Shown one piece after another: positions 7,457 to 16,637 of a DNA stretch of 45,719 nt (the first letter of the stretch is position 1; each line of letters opens with the position of its first letter). The stretch covers positions 1-45,719 of the forward strand of contig NZ_JALAGT010000012.1 of NCBI RefSeq assembly GCF_022712295.1, written 5' to 3'. Origin of the DNA: Galactobacter sp. GTDB lineage: Bacteria; Actinomycetota; Actinomycetes; Actinomycetales; Micrococcaceae. The notes under the pieces were generated by a model. That model had not been told where the DNA came from, made no database searches, and saw nothing but the letters and a program-made list of their open reading frames with translations. The position numbers and the translations under genes were made by a program.

Positions 7457-10153
7457 ATGAAATCCCAGGAGATCGCCAAGCGGTGGGTCGACTACTTCGA
7501 AGCCCGCGGCCACACCCCCGTGCCCAGCGCATCCCTGGTCTCTGCCGACCCGTCGTTGCTGTTCACCGTGGCAGGCATGGTTCCGTTCATTCCTTACCTG
7601 ACCGCGGTGGAGCCGGCACCGTACCCACGCGCCACCAGCGTGCAGAAGTGCATCCGTACGGCCGACATCGAAGAGGTGGGCCAGACGGTGCGTCACGGCA
7701 CCTTCTTCCAGATGGCAGGCAACTTCTCCTTCGGTGACTACTTCAAGGAGGAGGCCATCACCTTCGCCTGGGGTCTGCTGACCGGGTCCCAGGACGAGGG
7801 CTGCTTCGGGCTGGATCCCGAGCGGCTGTGGGTCACTGTCTTCGAGGACGAGGACTCCGACTGGAAGGACGATGAGGCCAGGGAGATCTGGGAGAACAAG
7901 ATCGGTTTGCCGCACGAGCGTGTGGTGGGCACCGGTAAGGCGGACAACTTCTGGAACACCGGCCAGCCCGGTCCGGGTGGCCCCTGCTCCGAGATCTATT
8001 ACGACCGCGGTCCCCAGTACGGTATCGAAGGTGGCCCGGCGGTGGACGAGACCCGCTACGTGGAGATCTGGAACCTGGTCTTCATGCAGTACCGCCTCTC
8101 CCACGTGAATTCCAAGACCGACTTCGTGATCGACGGCGAGCTGCCCCAGCGCAACATCGACACGGGGCTGGGCCTCGAGCGCCTCGCCATGATCCTGCAG
8201 GGCGTCGAGAACATGTACGAGACGGATCAGGTCCGTCCCGTGCTCGACCGCGCCGCCGAGCTGTCCGGTAAGCACTACACCTCCAGCGAGGATCCCGAGT
8301 CGCCGGAACACGCCGATGACGTTCGCCTGCGCGTGGTCGCCGATCACGTGCGTTCCTCCCTGATGCTCATCTCCGACGGCGTGACCCCCTCCAACGAGGG
8401 TCGAGGCTACGTGCTGCGCCGCCTGATCCGCCGGGCGGTGCGCGCCATGCGCCTGCTCGGTGTGGAACAGCCCGTGATGCCGGAGCTGCTGCCGGTTTCG
8501 CGCGACGCGATGAAGGGTGTCTACCCCGAGGTGGCCACCGACTTCGAACGCATCGCCCGTGTGGCCTATGCCGAGGAACGCTCCTTCCTGCGCACCATCG
8601 CTTCCGGCACCACCCGCCTGGACGAGGCGCTTCAGGGTGCGCGCTCCGCCGGCACCCCGCTCTCCGGCGAGGATGCGTTCCAGCTGCATGACACCTACGG
8701 CTTCCCGATCGACCTGACCCTGGAGATCGCCTCCGAGGCAGGGCTGAGCGTTGACCAGGACACGTTCCGCTCCCTGATGGAAGAGCAGCGCCAGCGCGCC
8801 AAGAAGGACGCCAAGTCCAAGAAGACCGGCCACGCCGACCTCACGCTCTACCGCGAGCTGCACGGTGTCGGGGACACCCACTTCACCGGGTACCAGGAAC
8901 TCACCACGGAGTCGGCGGTGCGTGGCCTGATCATCAACGGCGCCCGAGCTGATGTCGCCGAGCAGGGTCAGGAGGTCGAGGTCGTCCTCGATGCCACGCC
9001 GTTCTACGCCGAGGCCGGGGGTCAGGCTGCAGATACCGGCCTCATCACCGGTGACGGATTCGTCCTGGAGGTCACTGACGTCCAGGCGCCCATGCGTGGC
9101 CTTTCCGTTCACAGGGCAGTGGTTCGTGAGGGCGAGCTGCCTGCCGACGCCACCGTGCTGGCTCAGGTGGACCAGGCGCGCCGCCACGCGGGCGAAGAGG
9201 CACACACTGCGACTCACCTGGTTCACGCAGCCCTGCACCAGGTGCTGGGTCCCGAGGCCCTCCAGTCCGGTTCCTTCAACAAAGCCGGCTACCTGCGCTT
9301 CGACTTCTCCTGGGCAGAGGCCCTGTCCGCTGGCGCCACGTCCGAGGTCGAGGACGTGGTCAACCAGGCCATCGATCACGACTTCGAGGTCATCACCCGC
9401 GTCATGAAGAAGGAGGAGGCCAAGGCGCTCGGTGCCACCAGCCTCTTCGGTGAGAAGTACGGGGACATGGTCCGCATCGTGGAGATCGACGGCGCATGGT
9501 CCCGCGAGTTCTGCGGTGGTACCCACGTGCCCCACACCTCCAAGGTCGGTTCCATGTCCCTGCTCGGTGAGGCCTCCGTGGGCTCCGGCAACCGACGCGT
9601 CGAGGCTCTCGTCGGTCTCTCCGCGTTCCGCCACAATGCTGCAGAACGCGCGCTGGTCAACGACCTGACCGAGATGTTCCGCGTGCCGGCCGCAGAGCTG
9701 CGGGAGCGCATCAATTCCACGGTGGACCGACTGCGCACCGCGGAGAAGGAGATCGAGAAGCTCCGTCGGGAGAAGCTTCAGGCCGCCTCCGCGAACCTCG
9801 TCGCCAACGCCCACGACGTTGCGGGCATCCGTCTCGTCACGCACGACGCAGGCGAGGTGGACAGCGCAGACGATCTGCGTTCGTTGGCGCTGCCTGCACG
9901 CGATCGCCTTGGTCAGGGGGCCTCCGTCGTCGCCGTGACCGGCGTCGTGAAGGGCAAGCCCGTGCTACTGGTTGCCACCAACGAGGCCGCCCGAGACGCC
10001 GGCGTCAAGGCCGGTGCGCTGGTGCGCTCCGGCGCCAAGATCCTCGGCGGAGGCGGCGGCGGCAAGGACGACGTTGCACAGGGTGGCGGCCAGGACCCCA
10101 CCAAGATCGCCGACGCCCTCGAAGAGGTCACCCGGTTGGTGTCGCAAGCGTGA
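7457..10153 (+). CDS. alaS: Alanyl-tRNA synthetase
   Basis: An 898-residue class II synthetase that charges tRNA-Ala. The N-terminal catalytic core (1-about 245) has motif 1 near GHTPVPSASLV and motif 2 near RHGTFFQMAGNFSFGDYFK. The editing domain has the HTATHL and CGGTH zinc motifs, and the C-terminal DHHA1-like oligomerisation domain ends in a Gly-rich segment (GGGGGGKDDVAQGGG). GAGGAG lies about 12 nt before the ATG. The stop overlaps the GTG of ruvX. No T-box or other riboswitch was seen in the 105-bp leader. Confidence 0.98.
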   Translation: MKSQEIAKRWVDYFEARGHTPVPSASLVSADPSLLFTVAGMVPFIPYLTAVEPAPYPRATSVQKCIRTADIEEVGQTVRHGTFFQMAGNFSFGDYFKEEAITFAWGLLTGSQDEGCFGLDPERLWVTVFEDEDSDWKDDEAREIWENKIGLPHERVVGTGKADNFWNTGQPGPGGPCSEIYYDRGPQYGIEGGPAVDETRYVEIWNLVFMQYRLSHVNSKTDFVIDGELPQRNIDTGLGLERLAMILQGVENMYETDQVRPVLDRAAELSGKHYTSSEDPESPEHADDVRLRVVADHVRSSLMLISDGVTPSNEGRGYVLRRLIRRAVRAMRLLGVEQPVMPELLPVSRDAMKGVYPEVATDFERIARVAYAEERSFLRTIASGTTRLDEALQGARSAGTPLSGEDAFQLHDTYGFPIDLTLEIASEAGLSVDQDTFRSLMEEQRQRAKKDAKSKKTGHADLTLYRELHGVGDTHFTGYQELTTESAVRGLIINGARADVAEQGQEVEVVLDATPFYAEAGGQAADTGLITGDGFVLEVTDVQAPMRGLSVHRAVVREGELPADATVLAQVDQARRHAGEEAHTATHLVHAALHQVLGPEALQSGSFNKAGYLRFDFSWAEALSAGATSEVEDVVNQAIDHDFEVITRVMKKEEAKALGATSLFGEKYGDMVRIVEIDGAWSREFCGGTHVPHTSKVGSMSLLGEASVGSGNRRVEALVGLSAFRHNAAERALVNDLTEMFRVPAAELRERINSTVDRLRTAEKEIEKLRREKLQAASANLVANAHDVAGIRLVTHDAGEVDSADDLRSLALPARDRLGQGASVVAVTGVVKGKPVLLVATNEAARDAGVKAGALVRSGAKILGGGGGGKDDVAQGGGQDPTKIADALEEVTRLVSQA

Positions 10154-10710
10154 TACCTCGCGGAACCCGTTTCGGGGTCGACGTGGGACGCGCCCGTGTG
10201 GGCGTGTCCCGTTCCGACCCCGACGGGATCCTCGCTACACCGGTGAAGACCCTGCGCCGTGACCAGAAGAAGGGCACGGACCTGGCGGTCCTGACCCGGT
10301 TGGCGCGGGAGGCCGAGGCCGTAGTGGTCTACGTCGGGTTGCCCCTGAACCTGCACGGTCAGCAGACACCCTCCACCGAGGACGCTCAGCGCTACGCTCG
10401 AGCGCTGGCCACGACCCTCGACGACGTCGAGGTACGGCTGGTGGATGAGCGTTTGACGACGGTCAGCGCCCAGCGGAAACTTCATGAATCCGGTCGTGAC
10501 GTGAAGAACTCCCGTTCGGTCATCGACCAGGCGGCGGCAGTAGACATCCTGCAGCAGGCCCTCGACGTGGAGCGAGCCTCAGGACGCCGGGCGGGAGAAC
10601 ATGTTCTCCCTCCCGTCTCCGAGCCGCCCACCGATTCATCATTGTCCACAGAGCAGGCCACCTCGCACCCAGGAACACGGAGTAATCCTCCGGAAGGAGA
10701 CGAGTCGTGA
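10150..10710 (+). CDS. ruvX: RuvX/YqgF RNase H-fold resolvase (putative pre-16S rRNA nuclease)
   Basis: A 186-residue protein with the YqgF fold. N-terminal FGVDVGRARVGVSRSD holds the first catalytic Asp, VVVYVGLPLNLHG is the central strand, VRLVDERLTT holds the second acidic residue, and KNSRSVIDQAAAVDILQ holds the last Asp. YqgF proteins process the 5' end of 16S rRNA and may act on recombination intermediates. The C-terminal 45 residues are a disordered Pro/Ser/Thr-rich extension. The GTG start overlaps the alaS stop (GTGA), indicating translational coupling. Confidence 0.92.
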   Translation: MIPRGTRFGVDVGRARVGVSRSDPDGILATPVKTLRRDQKKGTDLAVLTRLAREAEAVVVYVGLPLNLHGQQTPSTEDAQRYARALATTLDDVEVRLVDERLTTVSAQRKLHESGRDVKNSRSVIDQAAAVDILQQALDVERASGRRAGEHVLPPVSEPPTDSSLSTEQATSHPGTRSNPPEGDES

Positions 10711-12203
10711 ACCAGGCAGACGGAGCTTCCCCCCGCCGGCCCCGACGCGCCCGACGCCCCGTTGCCGCCCGCCGTTTCACCGGCGTGGGACGGCACGGCC
10801 CAGGCGACACCGCCGCCGTACTCGCCGCACTTGCGGCAGCCGAAGAGGAGGCGGCGCCCTCCTCTGCCACGCCACAGGACGAATTCGATCTCCCTGAGGC
10901 CGTGGAGACCACGGTGCACGCCTCATCCGAAGAAGATCCGAGCGCGCCCCTCGCGGACGGTGAGGTGACCCAGGAGTTCTTCCTGCATGAGGCCGAAGCG
11001 GCTTCGGAAGCCGTGGACCATCACGGCAGCGGATTCGCGGATGCCCTGAACCGCTTCGGCGTGGACGTCTCCAACCTGCCCGCGGGGTACCTGCCTGCCG
11101 CGGATCTTTTCTCGGATCCCGACGAGGGGGAGATCGACCTGAAGGCTCGTAAGAAGCGTCGTCGCAAGCGCGGCTGGATCACCACGGTGGTGGTGCTCGT
11201 GGTCCTGGCCGCCGTCGGCGGCGCCGGCTGGTTCGGTGTGTCTCGTCTCATGGCGCCCGCAGCCGATTATGCGGGTCCGGGTTCCGGGAAGGTGTCCTTC
11301 AGCATCGCTGAAGGTGCCGGTGTCCGCCAGATCGGTAAGGACTTGGAGAAGGCGGATGTGGTGAAGTCTGCTGACGCCTTCTATGACGCCGTGGACGGTG
11401 CAGAGACCACGCCCATCTTCCAGCCCGGCGAGTTCAACCTGCGCAAGCACATGTCCGCGGCCTCGGCACTGGAGTCCCTGGCTCAGTCGACCGACAAGGT
11501 CTCCTACTTCCAGATCCAGGCGAACGCCCGGATGAGCGATGCCTTGTCCAACATCTCTGAGGGGACCGGGATCGACCTCGAGGAACTGCGCACCGCTGCT
11601 GAGAAGCCGGAGGAATTCGGGTTGCCCTCCTCCGTGAAGAGTCTTGAGGGTTACCTGCACCCGGGCGAGTACCGGATGCCATTGGACACCGACGCCAAGA
11701 CGATCCTGAAGAAGTTGGTGGATGACACCACCAAGAGTCTGGAGAAGCAGGGGGTCACCGATCCCGATGCCCAGTACCGCGTCCTGAAGCTGGCCTCGGT
11801 GGTGGCGGGTGAAGGCACCTCCAAGGACTACAAGCGCATCAGTGGGATCATCGACAACCGTTTGAAGCCCAACGATGAGACGCACGGCTACCTGCAGCTG
11901 GACTCCACGGTCTCCTACGGACTCGGACAGGTCAGTATCCATCTGACCAAGGACCAGCTCAAGGACAAGAACAACCCGTTCAACACGTACGTTCACAAGG
12001 GACTCACACCCACGCCCATCGGCTCTCCGGGGGACAGGGCCATCGAGGCTGCCGTGAACCCGACGGCGTCGGACGATTTCTACTGGGTCACGGTGAATCT
12101 CTCCACCGGTGAGACCAAGTTCGCCCCGACCTACGAGCAGCACCAGAAGAACGTCAAGGAGTACCGCACCTGGTGCTCCGACAACCCGGACGTGTGCAAG
12201 TGA
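10707..12203 (+). CDS. mltG: Endolytic murein transglycosylase MltG (YceG-like)
   Basis: A 498-residue protein with a long charged cytoplasmic N-terminus (1-about 147), a basic stretch (KARKKRRRKRG), one membrane helix (about 157-178) and an external YceG-like domain. The catalytic-site region is LASVVAGEG, with Glu369 as the likely acid, followed by IIDNRL and LQLDSTVSYGLG; the GLTPTPIGSPGDRAIEAAVNP block completes the domain. MltG cuts nascent peptidoglycan and limits glycan length. GTG start overlapping the ruvX stop, with GGAG upstream. Confidence 0.93.
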   Translation: MNQADGASPRRPRRARRPVAARRFTGVGRHGPGDTAAVLAALAAAEEEAAPSSATPQDEFDLPEAVETTVHASSEEDPSAPLADGEVTQEFFLHEAEAASEAVDHHGSGFADALNRFGVDVSNLPAGYLPAADLFSDPDEGEIDLKARKKRRRKRGWITTVVVLVVLAAVGGAGWFGVSRLMAPAADYAGPGSGKVSFSIAEGAGVRQIGKDLEKADVVKSADAFYDAVDGAETTPIFQPGEFNLRKHMSAASALESLAQSTDKVSYFQIQANARMSDALSNISEGTGIDLEELRTAAEKPEEFGLPSSVKSLEGYLHPGEYRMPLDTDAKTILKKLVDDTTKSLEKQGVTDPDAQYRVLKLASVVAGEGTSKDYKRISGIIDNRLKPNDETHGYLQLDSTVSYGLGQVSIHLTKDQLKDKNNPFNTYVHKGLTPTPIGSPGDRAIEAAVNPTASDDFYWVTVNLSTGETKFAPTYEQHQKNVKEYRTWCSDNPDVCK

Positions 12204-13105
12204 GGGCTGCGGTCATAGGTCATCCCGTTGACCATTCGTCCTCGCCCGCCTTGCATCTGCGCGCGTATCAGTTGCTGGGACTGCCCATCGAGTACACCCG
12301 GATCGATGCCACCGCCCCCGATGCCGGGGCGCTGGCGGACCGGTTGCGTCACGAGCCCGGGTGGCTCGGCCTGAGCGTGACGATGCCCATGAAGCAGCCC
12401 ATGATCCAGCAGGTCGACGTGGTTCATCCCTTGGCGGCGACCCTGGGTGCGCTCAACACCGTGGTGGTGGAACGTGCGGAGGATGCTCCGGTACTGCACG
12501 GTCACAACACCGATGTGGCAGGCATCGTCGCGGCGCTGCGCGCCGCCGGCGTCGACTCATGCCCGACGAGCGCTGCTCGCCTCGAATTGCCCCCACGAGC
12601 CTTGGTGATCGGGGCAGGGGGGACGGCCGCCGCCGCACTGGCGGCCCTGCATGATCTGGGTCACGTTCATGTCGCCGTCGCCGTGCGTGCCTACGACCGC
12701 GTTCACGAGCTGCCCCGCGTGGCAGCTGCGCTCGGGATGCACGTGGACTTCATCGACTTCGAGTCGTTGACCGCGGCAGACCTCGGCATCATGGACGTGG
12801 TGGTCTCCACGTTGCCTGCAGGTGCGGCGGACCCCCTTGCCCCCGTGATCTCGGCCCTGGCTGCACCCGGTAGCGCGCTACTGGACGCCGCGTATGCGCA
12901 GTGGCCGTCAGTGCTGAGCACGGCCTGGGGGGCAGCGGGCGGAACGCCCGTTCACGGTCTGGCGATGCTGGTTCACCAGGCGGTTGAACAGGTCGCACTG
13001 TTCACCGGTCGCGCTGAAGCCTTGGGACAGGATTATCGGGACGCATTGTGTGACGAGGTGGGGATCACCCGAGACGGGACTGCGGCCACAGCCGTGGCAG
13101 GATAG
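12200..13105 (+). CDS. aroE: Shikimate dehydrogenase
   Basis: A 301-residue protein catalysing NADPH-dependent reduction of 3-dehydroshikimate. The substrate domain has VIGHPVDHSSSPALH, GLSVTMPMK (catalytic Lys) and LGALNTVV; HGHNTDVAGI binds substrate; the nucleotide site is ALVIGAGGTAAAALAAL. The GTG at 12200 overlaps the mltG stop (GTGA) and gives the conserved N-terminus VRAAVIGHPVDHS. aroC follows 5 bp after the stop. Confidence 0.94.
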   Translation: MRAAVIGHPVDHSSSPALHLRAYQLLGLPIEYTRIDATAPDAGALADRLRHEPGWLGLSVTMPMKQPMIQQVDVVHPLAATLGALNTVVVERAEDAPVLHGHNTDVAGIVAALRAAGVDSCPTSAARLELPPRALVIGAGGTAAAALAALHDLGHVHVAVAVRAYDRVHELPRVAAALGMHVDFIDFESLTAADLGIMDVVVSTLPAGAADPLAPVISALAAPGSALLDAAYAQWPSVLSTAWGAAGGTPVHGLAMLVHQAVEQVALFTGRAEALGQDYRDALCDEVGITRDGTAATAVAG

Positions 13106-13110
13106 AACCC

Positions 13111-14310
13111 ATGTTGCGTTGGCTCACCTCCGGCGAGTCCCATGGTCCCGCTCTCACAGGGATCATCGAGGGTCTTCCCGCCGGCGTCCCCTTGACCACC
13201 TCCGCCGTTCAGGCCGCCCTTGCTCGTCGCCGGCTCGGCTACGGCCGCGGCGCCCGCATGAAGTTCGAGCAGGATCAGGTCAGCCTGCTGGGCGGCGTTC
13301 GACACGGCGTGAGTATCGGTGGCCCGGTGGCCATCCAGGTGGCCAACACGGAATGGCCCAAGTGGAAAGACGTGATGAGCGCCGATCCGGTGGATCCGTC
13401 CATCCTGGAGGGAAAGGCCCGCAACGCCGCCTTGACCCGCCCGCGCCCCGGACATGCCGACCTGGCCGGTATGCAGAAGTACGGATTCGACGAGGCCCGG
13501 CCGGTGCTCGAACGTGCCTCCGCGCGCGAGACCGCCACCCGCGTGGCTCTCGGAACCGTGGCAGCCTCCTTCCTGGCGGAACTGGGGATCGGGCTCGTGT
13601 CCCACACCGTGGAGCTCGGCACGGTCACCTCACCCAGCGATGCCGCGCGTCCCACCCCTGACGATGTCGAGGCCCTGGATGCGGATCCGTTGCGTTGCTT
13701 CGACAAGGACACCTCGGCCGCCATGGTGGCCGAGGTCGATGCGGCCCATGACTCCGGTCAGACCCTGGGCGGCGTGGTCGAGGTCATCGCGACCGGTGTG
13801 CCCGTTGGCCTGGGTTCCTACGTGCACTGGGACCGTCGCCTGGATTCCCGTCTGGCCGGGGCCCTCATGGGCATCCAGGCCATCAAGGGTGTCGAGATCG
13901 GTGACGGGTTCGAGACGGCACGCCGCCGAGGCGGCGAAGCCCACGACGAGATCGTCTTGGACCAGGACAACCACCTTGCCCGGCTGACCGACCGCGCAGG
14001 TGGCATCGAGGGCGGCATGTCCACGGGAGGATCCATCCGCGTCCGAGCAGCGATGAAGCCCATCGCCACGGTTCCCCGCGCACTGGCCACGGTCGACGTC
14101 GCAACCGGTGAGGCCTCCACGGCTCACCACCAACGCTCCGACGTCTGTGCCGTGCCTGCCGCGGGTGTGGTCGCGGAGGCCATGGTGGCACTGGTCCTGG
14201 CCGACGCCGTGCTGGAGAAGTTCGGTGGGGACAACGTTGCTCAGACCCGCACCAATCTCGAGGCCTTCCTGGCGGACATCCCTGCCGCCGTGGCCCCTGC
14301 GCAGCGGTGA
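13111..14310 (+). CDS. aroC: Chorismate synthase
   Basis: A 399-residue FMN-dependent enzyme converting 5-enolpyruvylshikimate-3-phosphate to chorismate. Signatures: N-terminal MLRWLTSGESHGPAL, RRRLGYGRGARM, the GVRHGVSIGGPVAI region, RPGHADLAGMQKYGF, RASARETA, and GGIEGGMSTGGSIRVRAAMKPI near the C-terminus. The next gene aroK starts with a GTG overlapping the stop. Confidence 0.98.
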   Translation: MLRWLTSGESHGPALTGIIEGLPAGVPLTTSAVQAALARRRLGYGRGARMKFEQDQVSLLGGVRHGVSIGGPVAIQVANTEWPKWKDVMSADPVDPSILEGKARNAALTRPRPGHADLAGMQKYGFDEARPVLERASARETATRVALGTVAASFLAELGIGLVSHTVELGTVTSPSDAARPTPDDVEALDADPLRCFDKDTSAAMVAEVDAAHDSGQTLGGVVEVIATGVPVGLGSYVHWDRRLDSRLAGALMGIQAIKGVEIGDGFETARRRGGEAHDEIVLDQDNHLARLTDRAGGIEGGMSTGGSIRVRAAMKPIATVPRALATVDVATGEASTAHHQRSDVCAVPAAGVVAEAMVALVLADAVLEKFGGDNVAQTRTNLEAFLADIPAAVAPAQR

Positions 14311-14906
14311 GCGCAACCGTCCCGGAGGATCCCAGGGCCTTGGTCCTCGTGGGTCCCATGGGTGCCGGAAAGACGGCCGTGGCCCACGCATACGCCGATC
14401 TGACGGGAGCGGAGTTCGTGGACCTGGATCAACGGATCGCTGCGGCCCACGGTCCCATCCCGGAGATCTTCGCCAAGGGAGGCGAGGCGGCCTTCCGCTC
14501 GGCAGAGACCGAGGTGCTGCGCGCCGCCTTGGCGGAGACGGGAACCGTCATCTCCGCGGGCGGCGGGATCGTCCACTCGCAGCGGAACCGGGATCTGCTT
14601 GCAGGTGCCTTCGTGGTCTTCCTCTCGATCGACCAGGCAACCGCGCGTGGCAGGATCCGCGATGCACAATCGCGACCTATGCTCGCCGGTGGCGATCCCA
14701 TGCAGGTGTGGCAACGCATCCTGGACGAGCGGCTGCCGCTCTACACGGCGGCGGCCACAGAGATCGTGGACGCCAGAAGTGACACCCCTGAGGAACTGGC
14801 GGCCCAGATCGCGACCTCCTACGCCATGAGTACGTATTCACCCACCGAGGCCTCCACATCGGAGGCTCACGAACCCCGAGCAGAACAGGAACGGAGCGCA
14901 CGATGA
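14307..14906 (+). CDS. aroK: Shikimate kinase
   Basis: A 199-residue P-loop kinase phosphorylating shikimate. Walker A is GPMGAGKT (16-23), the shikimate-binding Asp lies in FVDLDQRI, the conserved FRSAETEVL follows, and the Gly motif is VISAGGGIV. The C-terminal 30 residues (STYSPTEASTSEAHEP...) are a disordered extension beyond the usual 165-175-residue kinase. The GTG start overlaps aroC and the stop overlaps the aroB ATG (ATGA). Confidence 0.95.
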   Translation: MSATVPEDPRALVLVGPMGAGKTAVAHAYADLTGAEFVDLDQRIAAAHGPIPEIFAKGGEAAFRSAETEVLRAALAETGTVISAGGGIVHSQRNRDLLAGAFVVFLSIDQATARGRIRDAQSRPMLAGGDPMQVWQRILDERLPLYTAAATEIVDARSDTPEELAAQIATSYAMSTYSPTEASTSEAHEPRAEQERSAR

Positions 14907-15997
14907 GCGGCGACCCGCAGCAGAGCACGATCCATGTCGGGACCCCCAGTGGACCGGGCTACGACGTGGTCGTAGGCCGTGGACTGCTTCCGCAACTGCG
15001 CCCGCTGTTGGGCGAACAAGTCAACAAGGTCCTCTTGGTGACCCCTCGAGCGCTGCGCACCACAGGTGACACCGTGGCCGAGCAGCTCAAGGCAGACGGC
15101 CTGCACGTCTACACCGCAGAGATCCCCGATGCGGAGGAGGGCAAGCGCGTCGAGGTCGCCGCCTTCTGCTGGGGCATCATGGGACAGTCCGACTTCACCC
15201 GGACCGATGCAGTGGTGTCCGTGGGTGGCGGTGCGGTGACCGACCTGGCCGGATTCGTCGCCGCCACGTGGCTGCGCGGGGTGCGGGTGGTGCACCTGCC
15301 CACCACCGTGCTCGGCATGGTGGATGCCTCCGTTGGCGGCAAGACGGGGATCAACACCTCGGAGGGCAAGAACCTGGTGGGATCGTTCCACCCGCCGGCC
15401 GGAGTCCTGGTTGACCTTGACGCCCTCGAGACCCTGCCACGCAACGAGCTGGTGACCGGCATGGCCGAATCCGTCAAGACCGGCTTCATCGCCGATCCCA
15501 CGATCCTGGACCTGTTCGAGGCCGACGTCGAAGCCGCCACGGATCCGACCTCATCGGCGTTCAGGCAGATCATGGAGCGCACCATCAAGGTGAAGGCCGA
15601 GGTGGTCTCGGAGGACCTCCGCGAATCCGGTCGACGCGAGATCCTCAACTACGGTCACACCCTGGGTCACGCGGTCGAATACGCGGAGCGTTATCAGTGG
15701 CGACACGGCGCAGCCGTGTCGGTGGGCCTGGTGTTCGCGGCGGAACTCGGACGACTCGTCGGACGTCTGGACGATGCCACGGCGGACCGTCACCGATCAG
15801 TGCTGTCCTCCCTCGGGTTGCCCGTGAGCTACCGCGGGGACCGCTGGAAGACGTTGCTGTCCACCATGCGCCGAGACAAGAAGTCTCGTGGCGACCACCT
15901 GCGCTTCATCGTGCTGGACGGCCTGGCCCGGCCCGGCGTACTCGAGGCCCCCGAGGACCATCTGCTCTTCACCGCCTACCAGGAGATCGCGGAATGA
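14903..15997 (+). CDS. aroB: 3-dehydroquinate synthase
   Basis: A 364-residue NAD- and metal-dependent enzyme making 3-dehydroquinate from DAHP. Seen: VSVGGGAVTDLAGFVAATWLRGV (NAD binding), PTTVLGMVDASVGGKTGIN, NLVGSFHPP, metal-binding Glu in NELVTGMAESVKTGF, and ILNYGHTLGHAVEYAERY with the metal-binding His residues. It is coupled to aroK and to the following TPR-like gene by ATGA overlaps. Confidence 0.97.
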   Translation: MSGDPQQSTIHVGTPSGPGYDVVVGRGLLPQLRPLLGEQVNKVLLVTPRALRTTGDTVAEQLKADGLHVYTAEIPDAEEGKRVEVAAFCWGIMGQSDFTRTDAVVSVGGGAVTDLAGFVAATWLRGVRVVHLPTTVLGMVDASVGGKTGINTSEGKNLVGSFHPPAGVLVDLDALETLPRNELVTGMAESVKTGFIADPTILDLFEADVEAATDPTSSAFRQIMERTIKVKAEVVSEDLRESGRREILNYGHTLGHAVEYAERYQWRHGAAVSVGLVFAAELGRLVGRLDDATADRHRSVLSSLGLPVSYRGDRWKTLLSTMRRDKKSRGDHLRFIVLDGLARPGVLEAPEDHLLFTAYQEIAE

Positions 15998-16488
15998 CGG
16001 TGCTGGAAACCCACTTCGCCTTGGGCGTTCCGGGCGTGGAGATGGAACTGCCGCGGATGCGTCCGGTGGTGGTGGACGAGAACGCGGCCATGGAGACTCT
16101 GCGGTCGGGGGAGTACGGCGACCGTGTCGTGGTGCTGATCGCCCTGCAGCGCTATGCGGACGCGGCCGAGGCGATCACCGAGGCTCGGCTGCTCGACCCC
16201 GGCAACACCAGGCTTCGCCTGCTCGACACGGAAGTGGTCCGTTGGACCGGTGACACCGATCGCGCGGTCCGCCGCCTCCGTCGCATCCTGGAGGAGACCG
16301 CGGGCAGCGCGGACGAGCCGGAAGTGCTGCACCAATTGGGGGCCTGCTTCTACTCCTTGGGCGACGTCCGCGCCGCCGTGACCAGGTTCCGGGAAGCCTG
16401 GCAAGGCCGTGAGCAGTGGCACGCTGCGGAGGTACGCCAGGAGTGCTCGCGCCGCTGCTACGAATTGGCATCGGCCTCGCTGTCCTGA
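15994..16488 (+). CDS. Small TPR-like protein coupled to aroB
   Basis: A 164-residue protein translated from the ATG that overlaps the aroB stop. After a 30-residue N-terminus (ETHFALGVPGVEMELPRMRP) it is all helical and TPR-like: RYADAAEAITEARLLDPGN, and VLHQLGACFYSLGDVRAAVTRFREAW matches the alternating small/large residue pattern of a TPR pair. No catalytic residues are evident. The strict coupling to aroB suggests it is co-produced with the shikimate enzymes; a scaffold or chaperone-like role is only a guess. Confidence 0.7.
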   Translation: MTVLETHFALGVPGVEMELPRMRPVVVDENAAMETLRSGEYGDRVVVLIALQRYADAAEAITEARLLDPGNTRLRLLDTEVVRWTGDTDRAVRRLRRILEETAGSADEPEVLHQLGACFYSLGDVRAAVTRFREAWQGREQWHAAEVRQECSRRCYELASASLS

Positions 16489-16518
16489 CGCGACACCGGT
16501 GTCCCGACACAACACCGA
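16481..16518 (+). repeat. Imperfect 19-bp duplication spanning the TPR gene stop
   Basis: Two adjacent 19-bp units (16481-16499 and 16500-16518) match at 15 of 19 bases; the first includes the last codons and TGA of the TPR-like gene. Confidence 0.55.
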
Positions 16519-16537
16519 AGCAGGCGCTTCTCTGCGG

Positions 16538-16543
16538 TAGAAT
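16538..16543 (+). promoter_or_regulatory. -10 box of the efp-nusB promoter
   Basis: TAGAAT, about 95 bp before efp. The leader contains a small hairpin (CGTCCA / TGGACG, 16569-16585). The -35 box is not obvious. Confidence 0.5.
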
Positions 16544-16637
16544 CGTGTGTCAGCCTGAAGCAAATTAACGTCCACCCGTTGGACGCGCCCTTGAACGATC
16601 GGGGAGCGCGCGGGGGAGCACCACGAAAGAGGAAGAA

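Noticed and set aside
7430..9844. 804-codon open frame on the minus strand opposite alaS
   Set aside because: It is the complement of alaS codons, a common artefact of high GC; the translation lacks any domain while alaS is unmistakable.
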